Part shown: piece after piece, positions 9,314 through 18,898 of the stretch
Layout: every line of letters begins with the position of its first letter
How positions within the stretch are numbered: the first letter of the stretch is position 1
Assembly: GCF_003318235.1 (NCBI RefSeq)
Contig: NZ_QOCG01000011.1
Span: 340,456 to 404,455, forward strand
Direction: 5' to 3'
Length of the DNA stretch: 64,000 bases
Source of the DNA: Loktanella sp. D2R18
Lineage (GTDB): Bacteria > Pseudomonadota > Alphaproteobacteria > Rhodobacterales > Rhodobacteraceae
Made by a program: the position numbers and the translations under genes
The notes under the pieces: model-generated
Database searches by the model: none
Seen by the model: the letters and a program-made list of their open reading frames with translations, nothing else
What the model was told of the DNA's origin: nothing

Positions 9314-9880
9314 TTAGTCGAAATAGCCCACAGGCCCCGCTTTCGCTGACATCGCCAAGAGATCAAACGCGTAATCCGCGACCGAACGGAAACAGATCAC
9401 TTCGATCGTGTCTGCATCACGCATCCAAAACGCAGCGGCCACTTGGCCGATATGCGAGCGGCGGAATTCACCGGGCTGAAACGCTTCGGGGTGCAGATCG
9501 ACGGGCGCAAGTTTTGCAATCACTTCACGTGCAAATGCGCCTTCAACGGTGATCAACGCCCGTGCGTCTGATACGTTTTCAGCCAAATGGTGTTTCTTTT
9601 TAAGCGTCTTAGCAATCTGGGCAAGCGCGTCATTCACCTCTGCATAGGGCACCAGGATCAACAGTTCATCTGGCGACATCCAGCACAGGCCTTTTTCGCC
9701 AACGCAATTGGCTTGGCCCACGGCTGGGAAATTCACGCCGGTCAGCCCGGTGCAGACGGATTTGATTTTACTGTCGCTTAGGTCGCCGCGCAGGGTGATC
9801 ATGCCGCGCAGGCCCGCCTCGCGGATCGTGACTTCTCCGGCGGCGATCTTGCCATTCAAGGCGCTGACTGCATTAGACAT
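9314..9880 (-). CDS. soxG: Sarcosine oxidase gamma subunit
   Basis: The protein has 188 residues from ATG 9880, chosen because it overlaps the soxA stop by 8 bp and gives the normal subunit length. It is the last gene of soxBDAG. The gamma subunit packs against the alpha subunit of the heterotetrameric enzyme, which oxidises sarcosine to glycine with formation of H2O2 and 5,10-methylene-tetrahydrofolate. The sequence resembles the GcvT/SoxG fold (GVNFPAVGQANCVG, CWMSPDELLILVP). Confidence 0.9.
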   Translation of the reverse strand: MSNAVSALNGKIAAGEVTIREAGLRGMITLRGDLSDSKIKSVCTGLTGVNFPAVGQANCVGEKGLCWMSPDELLILVPYAEVNDALAQIAKTLKKKHHLAENVSDARALITVEGAFAREVIAKLAPVDLHPEAFQPGEFRRSHIGQVAAAFWMRDADTIEVICFRSVADYAFDLLAMSAKAGPVGYFD

Positions 9881-12800
9881 TTTGCTTTGCCCCTTCTTTG
9901 TCATAGAACACCGGATCAACGATTTTGGCGGCGATCGTGGTGCCATCGACCTTGTTGAATTCAATCACTTCACCCATGCGGTCAGGGCCATTATGGACCA
10001 AACCCATCGCGATACCACGATCAAGCGTTGCTGAATAATAGGTCGATGTCACACGGCCTTGAGTCGCTATTTGAGCATTCGCGTTTGCACCAACATCACG
10101 ATGATCGGTCCATTCAAGCGTCTCATCGTAGCGACCGGTATCAAAATCAATCGCATAGGCACCATCAGGCAACACAGACCCATCGACAGTTTCCAGCCCC
10201 ACCAGCTTCCAGCGGTTCGGATCGGCCATATGGCTGCGCAGGTGCGCGCGTTTGCCCAGGTAATCCTCTTTCTTCTTGGACAGCGCCCAATTCAGGTTCA
10301 AATCCTGTGGGATCACTGTCCCGTCGGTTTCATCGCCAATCATGATAAAGCCTTTTTCGGCACGCAGGATGTGCAAGGCCTCGGTCCCATAGGGCATGAC
10401 GCCGAATTCTTCCCCTGCGGCCATCAACGCATCCCAGAATGCAGCACCCTGCCCGGCTGGCACGGCAACCTCGTACGACAATTCACCCGAGAAACTGATC
10501 CGGAACACCCGCGCGTCGAATTCACCAATTTTCCCGGCTTTCCACTGCATGAACGGCAGCGCTTCGGCGGATAGGTCCATATCGCCGCCCAATTTTTGCA
10601 GCAGTTTGCGCGCCTTTGGCCCGACAACCGCGATCTGCGCGTATTGTTCGGTGACATTGGCAACATAGACCTGCATGTCCCACCATTCGCATTGCAGCCA
10701 GTCTTCCATATGGGCGTGAATGCTTTCGGCACCGCCTGTGGTGGTGTGACAAAGCCAAGTGTCATCATCCATGCGCACGACAACACCGTCATCCATCAAG
10801 AACCCATTCTCTGAGCACATCAGCCCATAGCGGCATTTCCCAACGTGCAATGTGGACATCATGTTGGTGTACATCAAATCAAGGAATTTACCTGCGTCCG
10901 GCCCTTTGACGATCAGCTTACCGAGCGTCGACGCATCCAACAGGCTGACGTTTTCGCGTGCATTGCGTACTTCGCGGTTTACTGCGTCATGCACCGTTTC
11001 ATCGCCACGGATATAAGTATAGGGCCTGCGCCATTGGCCGACAGGTTCGTTATCAGCACCGTTCGCGTTGGACCATTCGGACACCGGGGTCTTGCGGACC
11101 GGTTGGAACAGATCATCACGCGCAGCACCCGTAATCGCCCCCATTGAAATAGGTGTATATGGCGGGCGGAACGTGGTCGTGCCCACATTCGGGATATCCG
11201 CGTTCAATGATTGCGAAAGGATCGCAAGACCGTTGATATTGCTTAGCTTCCCTTGATCCGTCGCCATACCCAGCGTGGTATAGCGTTTGGTGTGTTCGAC
11301 GCTTTCAAAGCCTTCTTGGGCTGCAAGCTGCACATCCGAAACTTTTACGTCATTTTGGAAATCAAGCCATGCCTTAGACCGCAACGCGTGTTTGGCACCT
11401 TGCGGCATTAGCCAGACGGGGGAAATCGGGCCTTCTTCGGTATCTGCGCCAATCGGCGCTTCTGACCCGCGTTTGCTATGGCCAGCCACATTTGCTGCAG
11501 CACGCCCAGCGGCCCAACCGTCGCCAACGACCTCGGCGCAAAATAAATGCCCATTGGCAGTGCCTGCGGTGATCACAAACGGCTGCCCGTCTGCGCCTGT
11601 TGGCGGCTTTTCATGATCAGGGCGGAACATAACCTGATCCGCGTCCCAAATCAGTTTGCCACCGCAATGCGACCAGAGGTGCACAACAGGTGACCAACCG
11701 CCCGACATCGCAACGCAATCGCATGCGATGTCTTCTAGCACGGCACCTTCGCCGGCTTGCGCGCAAATCCCTACCGATTTAACCCGCTTGCCGCCTTTAA
11801 CTTTGGCGATACCTTTGCCCAGTTCAACCCGAATGCCCAATGCGCGGGCCTCATCGATCAACGGGCCTTCGGCGTTTGGACGTGCATCAATGATCGCGGG
11901 AATATCAAGCCCGGCCTGTTTTAGGATCAGCGCCGTGCGGTACGCGTCATCATTGTTGGTGACAACAACCGTACGGTCGCCCATCGAGACGCCAAAGTTC
12001 ACTGCATAATCACGGACCGCAGCCGCCAAAACCACGCCCGGGATATCATTTCCCGCGAATGACAACGGACGTTCAATTGCGCCCGTTGCAGTGATGATCT
12101 GCTTGGCACGAATGCGCCAGAGGCGGTGGCGTGGGCCGTCTGCATCCGGTGTATGATCAGTTAACCGCTCATAGCCCAGCGCATAACCGTGATCATAAAC
12201 GCCAGCGCCCATACAACGCAAACGCAGCTCAACATTTCGCATATTTTCAAGCTCTTGCAGCGTAGATTTAATCCACTTTTGCGCAGGAATTTCGTCAATC
12301 ACTGGCGTATCGACGACAGCACGACCGCCCCAATCCGCGGTTTGTTCCATGATCAGAACACGCGCGCCGGCCTCACCCGCAGCGCGCGCCGCAGCAAGCC
12401 CGGCAATACCACCGCCGACCACAAGCACATCAACATGCGCGTGAAAATGTTCGTAGGTGCTGGTATCGCGGTCCTTGGGTGCGCGGCCCAGACCCGCGGA
12501 TTTACGGATGATCGGTTCATAAACATGTTTCCAAAATGCGCGTGGATACATGAACATTTTGTAGTAAAATCCCGCGGGCAGGAACCGCGAGAATGCCGTA
12601 TTAATTGCGCCCACGTCGTATTCAAGACTTGGCCAGTGGTTTTGTGATTGCGCCGTCAAACCATCAAAAGCTTCGGTTGTTGTGGCACGTTGGTTCGGTT
12701 CGAACTGTCCGCCCTCGCCCAGATTAACCAGCGCGTTCGGCTCTTCTGCCCCAGCACCGACGACGCCGCGTGGACGGTGATATTTGAACGACCGGCCCAT

Positions 12801-12938
12801 CAGCATTTGGTCATTGGCGAGCAAGGCCGAAGCCAGCGTATCGCCTTCAAACCCACGTAGATTTTTACCATTAAACTTGAATGATACCGATTTGTTTTTG
12901 TTAATCAAACGGCCCATGTCGGAAAGACGGGTGCTCAT
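9873..12938 (-). CDS. soxA: Sarcosine oxidase alpha subunit
   Basis: The protein has 1021 residues, matching the family. The N-terminal about 100 residues form a ferredoxin-like domain (FKFNGKNLRGFEGDTLASALLA). Then comes an NAD-binding dinucleotide fold (VVGGGIAGLAAARAAGEAG, about residue 171 onward). The C-terminal about 380 residues form a folate-binding aminomethyltransferase (GcvT-like) domain that traps formaldehyde on tetrahydrofolate. The ATG overlaps the soxD stop (ATGA), showing translational coupling. The enzyme is cytoplasmic and serves growth on sarcosine, creatine or glycine betaine breakdown products. Confidence 0.96.
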   Translation of the reverse strand: MSTRLSDMGRLINKNKSVSFKFNGKNLRGFEGDTLASALLANDQMLMGRSFKYHRPRGVVGAGAEEPNALVNLGEGGQFEPNQRATTTEAFDGLTAQSQNHWPSLEYDVGAINTAFSRFLPAGFYYKMFMYPRAFWKHVYEPIIRKSAGLGRAPKDRDTSTYEHFHAHVDVLVVGGGIAGLAAARAAGEAGARVLIMEQTADWGGRAVVDTPVIDEIPAQKWIKSTLQELENMRNVELRLRCMGAGVYDHGYALGYERLTDHTPDADGPRHRLWRIRAKQIITATGAIERPLSFAGNDIPGVVLAAAVRDYAVNFGVSMGDRTVVVTNNDDAYRTALILKQAGLDIPAIIDARPNAEGPLIDEARALGIRVELGKGIAKVKGGKRVKSVGICAQAGEGAVLEDIACDCVAMSGGWSPVVHLWSHCGGKLIWDADQVMFRPDHEKPPTGADGQPFVITAGTANGHLFCAEVVGDGWAAGRAAANVAGHSKRGSEAPIGADTEEGPISPVWLMPQGAKHALRSKAWLDFQNDVKVSDVQLAAQEGFESVEHTKRYTTLGMATDQGKLSNINGLAILSQSLNADIPNVGTTTFRPPYTPISMGAITGAARDDLFQPVRKTPVSEWSNANGADNEPVGQWRRPYTYIRGDETVHDAVNREVRNARENVSLLDASTLGKLIVKGPDAGKFLDLMYTNMMSTLHVGKCRYGLMCSENGFLMDDGVVVRMDDDTWLCHTTTGGAESIHAHMEDWLQCEWWDMQVYVANVTEQYAQIAVVGPKARKLLQKLGGDMDLSAEALPFMQWKAGKIGEFDARVFRISFSGELSYEVAVPAGQGAAFWDALMAAGEEFGVMPYGTEALHILRAEKGFIMIGDETDGTVIPQDLNLNWALSKKKEDYLGKRAHLRSHMADPNRWKLVGLETVDGSVLPDGAYAIDFDTGRYDETLEWTDHRDVGANANAQIATQGRVTSTYYSATLDRGIAMGLVHNGPDRMGEVIEFNKVDGTTIAAKIVDPVFYDKEGAKQNV

Positions 12939-13264
12939 TTAAAATTCCCCCATGACCAACCGGGACGCTGCGCGGATATGGCATCTTTGATATCTTGTGG
13001 TGGTTCCAGCGTCTGCGCCGAATAGGTGCCGAACACTTGTAAAGTCGTGGTGCACCGCGCGGCCAAAAACCATTTACCGCAACCGTAGGCATGGCGCCAA
13101 CGCTCAAAATGCACACCCTTGGGGTTTTTGCGCATGAATAGGTAGTCCTCGAATGCATCATCGGATGCGCCCGGCCCTTCGCGTTTGAGATGGGCTTCGC
13201 CACCTGCTTGCAAATCAGTTTCATCGGCGTCCACGCCGCAATAGGGGCAACGAAGGGTCAGCAT
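12935..13264 (-). CDS. soxD: Sarcosine oxidase delta subunit
   Basis: This 109-residue protein begins MLTLRCPYCG. The CPYC pair plus His and Cys in HAYGCGKWF form the zinc site known for this subunit. It sits between soxB and soxA, with a 49-bp gap after soxB and an ATGA overlap with soxA. It is structural within the heterotetramer. The C-terminal part is rather long and variable, as in other roseobacters. Confidence 0.93.
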   Translation of the reverse strand: MLTLRCPYCGVDADETDLQAGGEAHLKREGPGASDDAFEDYLFMRKNPKGVHFERWRHAYGCGKWFLAARCTTTLQVFGTYSAQTLEPPQDIKDAISAQRPGWSWGNFK

Positions 13265-13313
13265 TGGGAAACCTCGGGCTTAGAAAAATTGTATGTGCGG
13301 GCCGTGTTCAACA

Positions 13314-14558
13314 TCAGTGTGCCACCCCTGCCGCGACGCTTTCGTCGATGAACTTACCTTCACGGAAACGGTACATGCTGAATTCATCTGTGAGCGGAGA
13401 TTCACCTTTGGCCATCAGTTCGGCCATCGCCCAGCCGGACCCCGGGATCGCTTTGAACCCGCCAGTGCCCCAACCACAATTGACGAAGATACCATCAACC
13501 GGTGTCTTTGATAGAATAGGTGATCGGTCGCCCGTTACATCGACAATACCGCCCCATTGGCGCAGCATTTTTAGGCGTGACACCATTGGGAATGTCTCAA
13601 CCAATGCGCGCACGGTTTCTTCGATATGGTGGAACGACCCGCGTTGGGTGTAGTTGTTAAACGCGTCGGTACCGCCGCCGATGACCATTTCGCCCTTGTC
13701 GGATTGGGACATATAGCCATGCACGGTGTTCGCCATCACGACCACATCCATGCAAGGTTTAATCGGCTCTGACACAAGCGCCTGTAGGGCCACCGATTCA
13801 ACAGGTAGCCGGAAGCCCGCCATTTTCGCCATGACACCCGCGTGCCCGGCAACAACCATGCCCAGTTTATCGCAGTCGATTGGCCCTTTTGAGGTATCAA
13901 CGCCAACAACCTTGCCGTTTTCCTGACGGACACCCGTGACTTCGCATTGTTGGATGATATCCATACCCATATCCGAACAGGCCCGCGCATAGCCCCATGC
14001 CACCGCATCGTGACGCGCGGTGCCGCCGCGTTCTTGGTAAAGCCCGCCCAAAACAGGGTAGCGCGGCCCGTCGATATTCATAATCGGGCACAGTTCTTTA
14101 ACCCGTTGCGGGCCGATCCATTCTGTCTGAACGCCTTGCAACGCATTGGCTTGCGCCGTGCGTTGATAGCCGCGAATTTCGTGCTGGGTTTGGGCAAGCA
14201 TGATCACGCCGCGCGGGCTGAACATCACATTGTAGTTCAGGTCTTGCGACATGGTTTCATACAGGCTGCGCGCCTTTTCATAGATCGCAGCGGATGGGTC
14301 TTGCAGGTAATTCGAGCGGATAATGGTCGTATTGCGCCCGGTGTTCCCACCGCCAAGCCAGCCTTTTTCCAGCACTGCAACGTTTGTGATGCCAAAATTC
14401 TTACCTAGATAGTAAGCCGTGGCGAGCCCATGCCCCCCTGCGCCCACGATAATTACATCGTATTTCTTCTTGGGTGCGGGTTTGGCCCAGGCGCGGTCCC
14501 AACCGGTATGTTGGCGCATAGCTTCACGGGCGATGGCAAAGGCGGAATAACGTTTCAT
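13314..14558 (-). CDS. soxB: Sarcosine oxidase beta subunit
   Basis: This 414-residue FAD-dependent oxidase subunit is the first gene of soxBDAG. The dinucleotide-binding motif is VGAGGHGLATAYYL near residue 37. The C-terminal GWGTGGFKAIPGSG is the conserved flavin-proximal segment. In the family it carries FAD plus covalent FMN (attached to a His, likely the one in GRNTTIIRSNYL or nearby; not assigned here) and performs sarcosine oxidation. The promoter must lie in the 188-bp gap shared with divergent ccmI. Confidence 0.95.
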   Translation of the reverse strand: MKRYSAFAIAREAMRQHTGWDRAWAKPAPKKKYDVIIVGAGGHGLATAYYLGKNFGITNVAVLEKGWLGGGNTGRNTTIIRSNYLQDPSAAIYEKARSLYETMSQDLNYNVMFSPRGVIMLAQTQHEIRGYQRTAQANALQGVQTEWIGPQRVKELCPIMNIDGPRYPVLGGLYQERGGTARHDAVAWGYARACSDMGMDIIQQCEVTGVRQENGKVVGVDTSKGPIDCDKLGMVVAGHAGVMAKMAGFRLPVESVALQALVSEPIKPCMDVVVMANTVHGYMSQSDKGEMVIGGGTDAFNNYTQRGSFHHIEETVRALVETFPMVSRLKMLRQWGGIVDVTGDRSPILSKTPVDGIFVNCGWGTGGFKAIPGSGWAMAELMAKGESPLTDEFSMYRFREGKFIDESVAAGVAH

Positions 14559-14746
14559 GCGATCATCGATTCCCTGATTTGTCGGACGAGCTTATATTCT
14601 AACTGGACCCATCGCGGTGCCAAGAGGATACTCTCAGCGGCGTCTGGCTGCTATTTTGCGACATCACCCCTGCCACGTGGTCGCAGTCCCCTTTCCACAG
14701 CCGCCTGTGATGGTTATGTCAGCGTGACGTTATTTAGGTGGATAGC

Positions 14747-15943
14747 ATGATTTTCTGGCTCATTTGTGTGGTGTTAACTCTTGGGGTTGCCGGTGTTCTG
14801 GCAGCGCCATTGTTGCGGACGGCCCAAACCGAAACGGTCAACCCCGATATCGCGGTCTATAAGGCCCAGCTTTCAGAAATCACCCGCGACCTTGAACGTG
14901 GCATCCTGCCCGAAGCAGAAGCCGAACGCGCGCGCGCAGAAATCGCGCGACGGCTTTTGGCGGCCAACAAAGAAGTCACCACAACCCCGCAATCAGGAAG
15001 GGCATCGCCGCTGCTTATGGGGGGAATTGCCATCGCGATTTGCGCTTTTACATTTGGCACCTACGCGTACTTGGGCGCACCGGGCTATGATGATCTGCCG
15101 CTAGAAGCCCGGATCGCAACCAGCGACGAGATGCGCGAAAGCCGCCCCAGTCAAGCCGCACTTGAGGCGCTCGCCCCACCGCGGGTTCCTGTTGATGCGC
15201 CGCAAGATTTTATGGACGCCATGGAGCAGCTTCGCACCATCGCCCCCATGCGCCCTGACGATCCCGAAGCATGGTCGCGCCTTGCCTATTACGAAGGTGA
15301 ATTGCGTAATTTCGCCGCAGCGGCGGCGGCGCAAGCCCATCTGCTGGACATATATGGAGCAGAAGCCACGATTGATGAAATGCGCTTGCTTGTTGATTTT
15401 CAGGTCGCCGCCGCCAACGGGTTTGTCTCACCCGAGGCCGAGGCCGTCATTCGCATAATCCTTGACCGCGACCCGCAAAACATCGGCGCGCGCTATTATC
15501 TGGGGTCGCTTTATAACATGACGGATCGCCCCGATTTCGCCTACCAACTGTGGCGCGATTTCGCAGAGAATGGCGATCCGAACAGCTTTTACGTTACTTC
15601 TGCGCGCGCACAAATCGAAGACGCCGCCTACCGCGCTGGAATCGATTACAGCTTGCCCGAAGTGCGCGGCCCCTCTGCCGCTGACATTGCCAACGCGGAA
15701 AGCATGACCGAAGAAGACCGCACCGCGATGATCAACGGGATGGTTGCCGGGCTCGCAGAACGTTTAGCCTCTGAGGGCGGTCCGGCCACTGACTGGGCGC
15801 GGTTGATCACGGCCTACGGCGCACTAGGCGAGACGGACAATGCACGCATGGTCTGGGTTGAAGCCCAAGAGGTGTTTGGCGCGAATGCGGATTCAATGGC
15901 CACCCTGCGTGATGCGGCGCAAACGGCGGGGCTGCTAGAATGA
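14747..15943 (+). CDS. ccmI: c-type cytochrome biogenesis protein CcmI
   Basis: The protein has 398 residues. ATG 14747 is preferred over GTG 14738 because AGGTGG lies five bases before it. There are two membrane helices (about 2-20 and 86-108) separated by a cytoplasmic coiled segment rich in Glu and Arg, then a periplasmic TPR-containing region. CcmI delivers apocytochrome c to the heme ligation complex CcmFH. It is the first gene of ccmI-ruvX-DUF1289, joined by ATGA-type overlaps. Confidence 0.92.
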   Translation: MIFWLICVVLTLGVAGVLAAPLLRTAQTETVNPDIAVYKAQLSEITRDLERGILPEAEAERARAEIARRLLAANKEVTTTPQSGRASPLLMGGIAIAICAFTFGTYAYLGAPGYDDLPLEARIATSDEMRESRPSQAALEALAPPRVPVDAPQDFMDAMEQLRTIAPMRPDDPEAWSRLAYYEGELRNFAAAAAAQAHLLDIYGAEATIDEMRLLVDFQVAAANGFVSPEAEAVIRIILDRDPQNIGARYYLGSLYNMTDRPDFAYQLWRDFAENGDPNSFYVTSARAQIEDAAYRAGIDYSLPEVRGPSAADIANAESMTEEDRTAMINGMVAGLAERLASEGGPATDWARLITAYGALGETDNARMVWVEAQEVFGANADSMATLRDAAQTAGLLE

Positions 15944-16416
15944 TATGTGAGACACCGCAAGAATTCGCGGCGGCAATCCCCGCATACGGGGCGCTCGCGG
16001 GGCTCGATTTAGGCACTGTCACCATTGGGGTCGCCGTGTCCGATTTAATGAAATCCGTGGCGACACCGTTGGAAACGATCAAGCGCAAGAAATTCGGCGT
16101 AGACGCGGCGAAGCTTTTGGAAATTACCACGGCGCGCCAGATCACGGGGATCGTGTTGGGCCTGCCGATGAATATGGACGGATCAGAGGGACCGCGCTGT
16201 CAGGCGACACGGGCATTTGCGCGCAATCTTGAACGGCTGACCGACTTACCGATCACATATTGGGACGAACGGCTATCGACCGTCGCCGCCGAACGCGCAC
16301 TACTCGAAGCAGATACATCACGCCAGCGCCGCTCCGAAGTCATCGATCACGTTGCGGCCGCCTATATTTTGCAGGGGATGTTGGACCGTCTGGGCAATCT
16401 GCGAGCAGCAACATGA
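15940..16416 (+). CDS. ruvX: Putative pre-16S rRNA nuclease / Holliday junction resolvase-like YqgF
   Basis: This 158-residue protein of RNase H fold has GLDLGTVTIGVAVSD (catalytic Asp), the GLPMNMDGSEGPR block, and the C-terminal YWDERLSTVAAERAL and VIDHVAAAYIL motifs with the other acidic residues. YqgF homologues process the 5' end of 16S rRNA and were earlier named Holliday junction resolvases. It is coupled to ccmI upstream by a 4-bp overlap and to the DUF1289 gene downstream by ATGA. Confidence 0.95.
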   Translation: MICETPQEFAAAIPAYGALAGLDLGTVTIGVAVSDLMKSVATPLETIKRKKFGVDAAKLLEITTARQITGIVLGLPMNMDGSEGPRCQATRAFARNLERLTDLPITYWDERLSTVAAERALLEADTSRQRRSEVIDHVAAAYILQGMLDRLGNLRAAT

Positions 16417-16682
16417 CCGATGACATCTGGGCGCGTGATGAAATCGAAAGCCCCTGCATCAAGATTTGCGTCATTCACCCGCAAAGCAGGCTTTGCACTG
16501 GCTGCCTGCGTACGATTGATGAAATTGGTGCATGGTCGCAAATGGGGCCGGATGCGCGGCGGGCGGTTTTGGATGAACTCGAAAGCCGACGCAGCCAAAT
16601 CACCAAGCGGCGCGGTGGACGGTCTGCACGTGTTGCGGCTAGTCGTGCGGGAACACAAAACACCGATCCCGACGGATCATAA
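16413..16682 (+). CDS. DUF1289 domain protein (Cys-rich, putative Fe-S)
   Basis: This 89-residue protein starts at ATG 16413, which overlaps the ruvX stop; a longer in-frame start further upstream would run through ruvX and is unlikely. Residues 14-33 hold the DUF1289 signature CIKICVIHPQSRLCTGCLR, with four cysteines that could bind a metal or an Fe-S cluster. The C-terminus is Arg-rich. The last 44 bp overlap the convergent ABC ATPase gene. Function unknown. Confidence 0.85.
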   Translation: MTDDIWARDEIESPCIKICVIHPQSRLCTGCLRTIDEIGAWSQMGPDARRAVLDELESRRSQITKRRGGRSARVAASRAGTQNTDPDGS

Positions 16683-17739
16683 TCCAAAGCGGCGTGCCGA
16701 TTTGTGGCAAGAAGACCGACGGCACGCTGGCCTGTAAAAGCGATCCATCATAATCCATCCGCAACGAAACCAAGCTTGACGCACCAACAAACCGCGCGCG
16801 CTCAACCACGCCGCGCGCAGGCGCGCCATCTCCGGCAGTAGGGTTTGGTCCGTGTCCGGCCCGATCAAAATCGATTTTCAAGTGCTGCGGGCGGATCACA
16901 ATATCGACCTCTGTGCCATCAGGCACGCCAGGGGCCAGAAACTGCCCAAAGGGTGTTTCAGTCAATGCGCCCTCAACTGTGCCCGTGATCACATTGATAT
17001 CGCTAAAAAATGCCGCCGCCTTGCGATCCACAGGGGTGTTATAAATATTATAGGGCGCGCCTTGCTGCACGATTTTGCCATCACGCATCAACGCAATTTC
17101 ATCAGCCATACGCATGGCTTCGCCCGGTTCGTGGGTGACTAGCAGCACCGCAGTGCCCTCACCCTTGAGAACCTCAAGCGTTTCATCACGGATTTCATCG
17201 CGCAACCGGTCATCAAGGCCGGAAAAGGGTTCATCCATCAGCATCATTTGGGGACGGGGAGCCAAGGCACGCGCCAATGCGACCCGCTGCTGTTCGCCAC
17301 CTGACAATTGATGCGGATAGTCGTCGATGAAACGGGCCATGCCGACCTTTTGCAAAAGCTCTTGCACACGCGCCGCCGCGTTTCGGTCACCGCGCAGACC
17401 AAACGCAACATTTTGCCCAACACTCAGATGCGGAAACAGCGCAAAATCCTGGAACATCAACCCGATTGAGCGCCCTTCTGGCGGGACACGAAAAACCGTA
17501 TCGCAAACAAGATGGCCGTCAACATGGATGGTGCCGCTGTCTTGCATCTCGACGCCGGCAATGATGCGCAGCGTCGTGGATTTCCCGCACCCTGATGGGC
17601 CCAGCAAACAGGTCACCTGCCCCGGCATCACGCTCAGGCTCAGGTCGTCGACAACCTGCCGCCCGCCAAAGGATTTGACGATATTCTTGATCTCAAGGCG
17701 GGGGGTCAGCATAAGGCGCGCAATCCCAGACGGAAACAT
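16639..17739 (-). CDS. ABC transporter ATP-binding protein (Fe3+/polyamine-type, orphan)
   Basis: The protein has 366 residues from ATG 17739, which follows GGAG at proper spacing. Walker A GPSGCGKST, Q-loop FQDFALFPHL, signature LSGGEQQRVALARAL and Walker B MMLMDEPFSGLD are all present. The C-terminal about 110 residues are a TOBE-type regulatory domain. The best match is the FbpC/AfuC/PotA group that energises ferric iron, spermidine/putrescine or related importers. No permease or binding protein is adjacent, so the partner is unknown. Confidence 0.88.
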   Translation of the reverse strand: MFPSGIARLMLTPRLEIKNIVKSFGGRQVVDDLSLSVMPGQVTCLLGPSGCGKSTTLRIIAGVEMQDSGTIHVDGHLVCDTVFRVPPEGRSIGLMFQDFALFPHLSVGQNVAFGLRGDRNAAARVQELLQKVGMARFIDDYPHQLSGGEQQRVALARALAPRPQMMLMDEPFSGLDDRLRDEIRDETLEVLKGEGTAVLLVTHEPGEAMRMADEIALMRDGKIVQQGAPYNIYNTPVDRKAAAFFSDINVITGTVEGALTETPFGQFLAPGVPDGTEVDIVIRPQHLKIDFDRAGHGPNPTAGDGAPARGVVERARFVGASSLVSLRMDYDGSLLQASVPSVFLPQIGTPLWIMIRRDRCFVFPHD

Positions 17740-17779
17740 TGGTTCTCCGCACCTAGCAAGCACGGCCGATCAGGGCAAG

Positions 17780-18898
17780 CTAATGCAAAGCGAAATCGCG
17801 GCTTTGGACGATCTTCCCATTGATTTGCACGTGAAGACGGTGGGCACCGGGATGCAGGCGAAACGTCGTGGCATCGCCTTTGAACTTATGTTTCTTGCTG
17901 ATTACGATGGGCACGCCCGCTTTGGCCGACACCTGCTTACATTTGAACACTTTGGGAGAAGTTTTGCCCTGCGCCTTCACAAAGTCCATGACGTAATCGA
18001 TGATCAGCGGCGCATCTTCTGCCGCCTCCACGATAAAAGAAATCGCTGCTGTCTCATCAATTTGGATGGGATTGGGCGCAATGGTAAGTTGCGTCACTGT
18101 GACACCCACATCTGGCCGATATCCCAAGTGCAGCATCGCCGCTGGGTGCCCGGCTTTCACCAAACCGCGCAAAGCATGTCTGCGCATATAGCTTAATTCA
18201 GGCGTGGTCTGCGCGGCTTTGGTTTGCCAATCGGACAATCGCCCAATCACGGCGTCCGGGTCTTTTTTGCTGATGTCGTTCAAATGGTTCGCGACCGATC
18301 GGGTCACAAAGCGTGTATTGTCCGCGTGCAGCTGGTCCAACAACGGAAGGGTCTGCGCCGTATTCACCCCAATCCCCTGCCCCCAAGGTAAATTGGGTCG
18401 CGTCCCTTCGGAAACGAGCCTGCGCACGTGATAGCTGTCATGCTTGACCCAATCATGCATGCGTTCCAACGTCGCGGCTTCATGCGTATTCAAGAATGCG
18501 CGTATAGAATATTCCATTGAAAATCGTTGGGTGATCTGCGCAATCAGGTCGAGGCTTAAATCGCGGTGATCGGTGATCCCCATGGTTTCAACAACCACAC
18601 CCAAAGGGGCATAGATAAAATGCCCAAAATCATCGTCGGATTTAGTCGGATCAAGCGCCGGAGGCAAGGCAGCCAAAATAGATTCTGCCGCAGCCGGAAA
18701 GTTATTGGGCAAGTAGCGCACTAAAACCTCGGCGATCCAATTGATCCGCGCCTTCAGTTCAAGCGGGCCCATCTGCGCCAATACGTCGCGGGTAAAGGGG
18801 GCGGCTTCAAAGACGCCCGCCTTTTCAAAGTGATCGCCCAAACGACCAACCGTTTCAGGATTGAACAGTTGGTCTTTCAGGCTAAACCCTTGTGCCAT
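17780..18898 (-). CDS. AlkC-like HEAT-repeat DNA alkylation repair protein
   Basis: The 372-residue protein has a helical N-terminal region typical of AlkC/AlkD HEAT-like repeats (HVRRLVSEGTRPNLPWG, SVANHLNDISKKDPDAV, YMRRHALRGLVKAG), then a C-terminal immunoglobulin-like domain from about residue 270 that is known from a subset of AlkC proteins. Family members excise 3-methyladenine-type lesions. The start codon overlaps the stop of the upstream SDR gene (TAATG). A second, AlkD-like, gene lies at 61054-61740. Confidence 0.8.
   Translation of the reverse strand: MAQGFSLKDQLFNPETVGRLGDHFEKAGVFEAAPFTRDVLAQMGPLELKARINWIAEVLVRYLPNNFPAAAESILAALPPALDPTKSDDDFGHFIYAPLGVVVETMGITDHRDLSLDLIAQITQRFSMEYSIRAFLNTHEAATLERMHDWVKHDSYHVRRLVSEGTRPNLPWGQGIGVNTAQTLPLLDQLHADNTRFVTRSVANHLNDISKKDPDAVIGRLSDWQTKAAQTTPELSYMRRHALRGLVKAGHPAAMLHLGYRPDVGVTVTQLTIAPNPIQIDETAAISFIVEAAEDAPLIIDYVMDFVKAQGKTSPKVFKCKQVSAKAGVPIVISKKHKFKGDATTFRLHPGAHRLHVQINGKIVQSRDFALH

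Noticed and set aside
11656..12647. Plus-strand frames opposite soxA
   Set aside because: Ser/Pro/Arg-rich shadows; soxA is full length and conserved in this interval.
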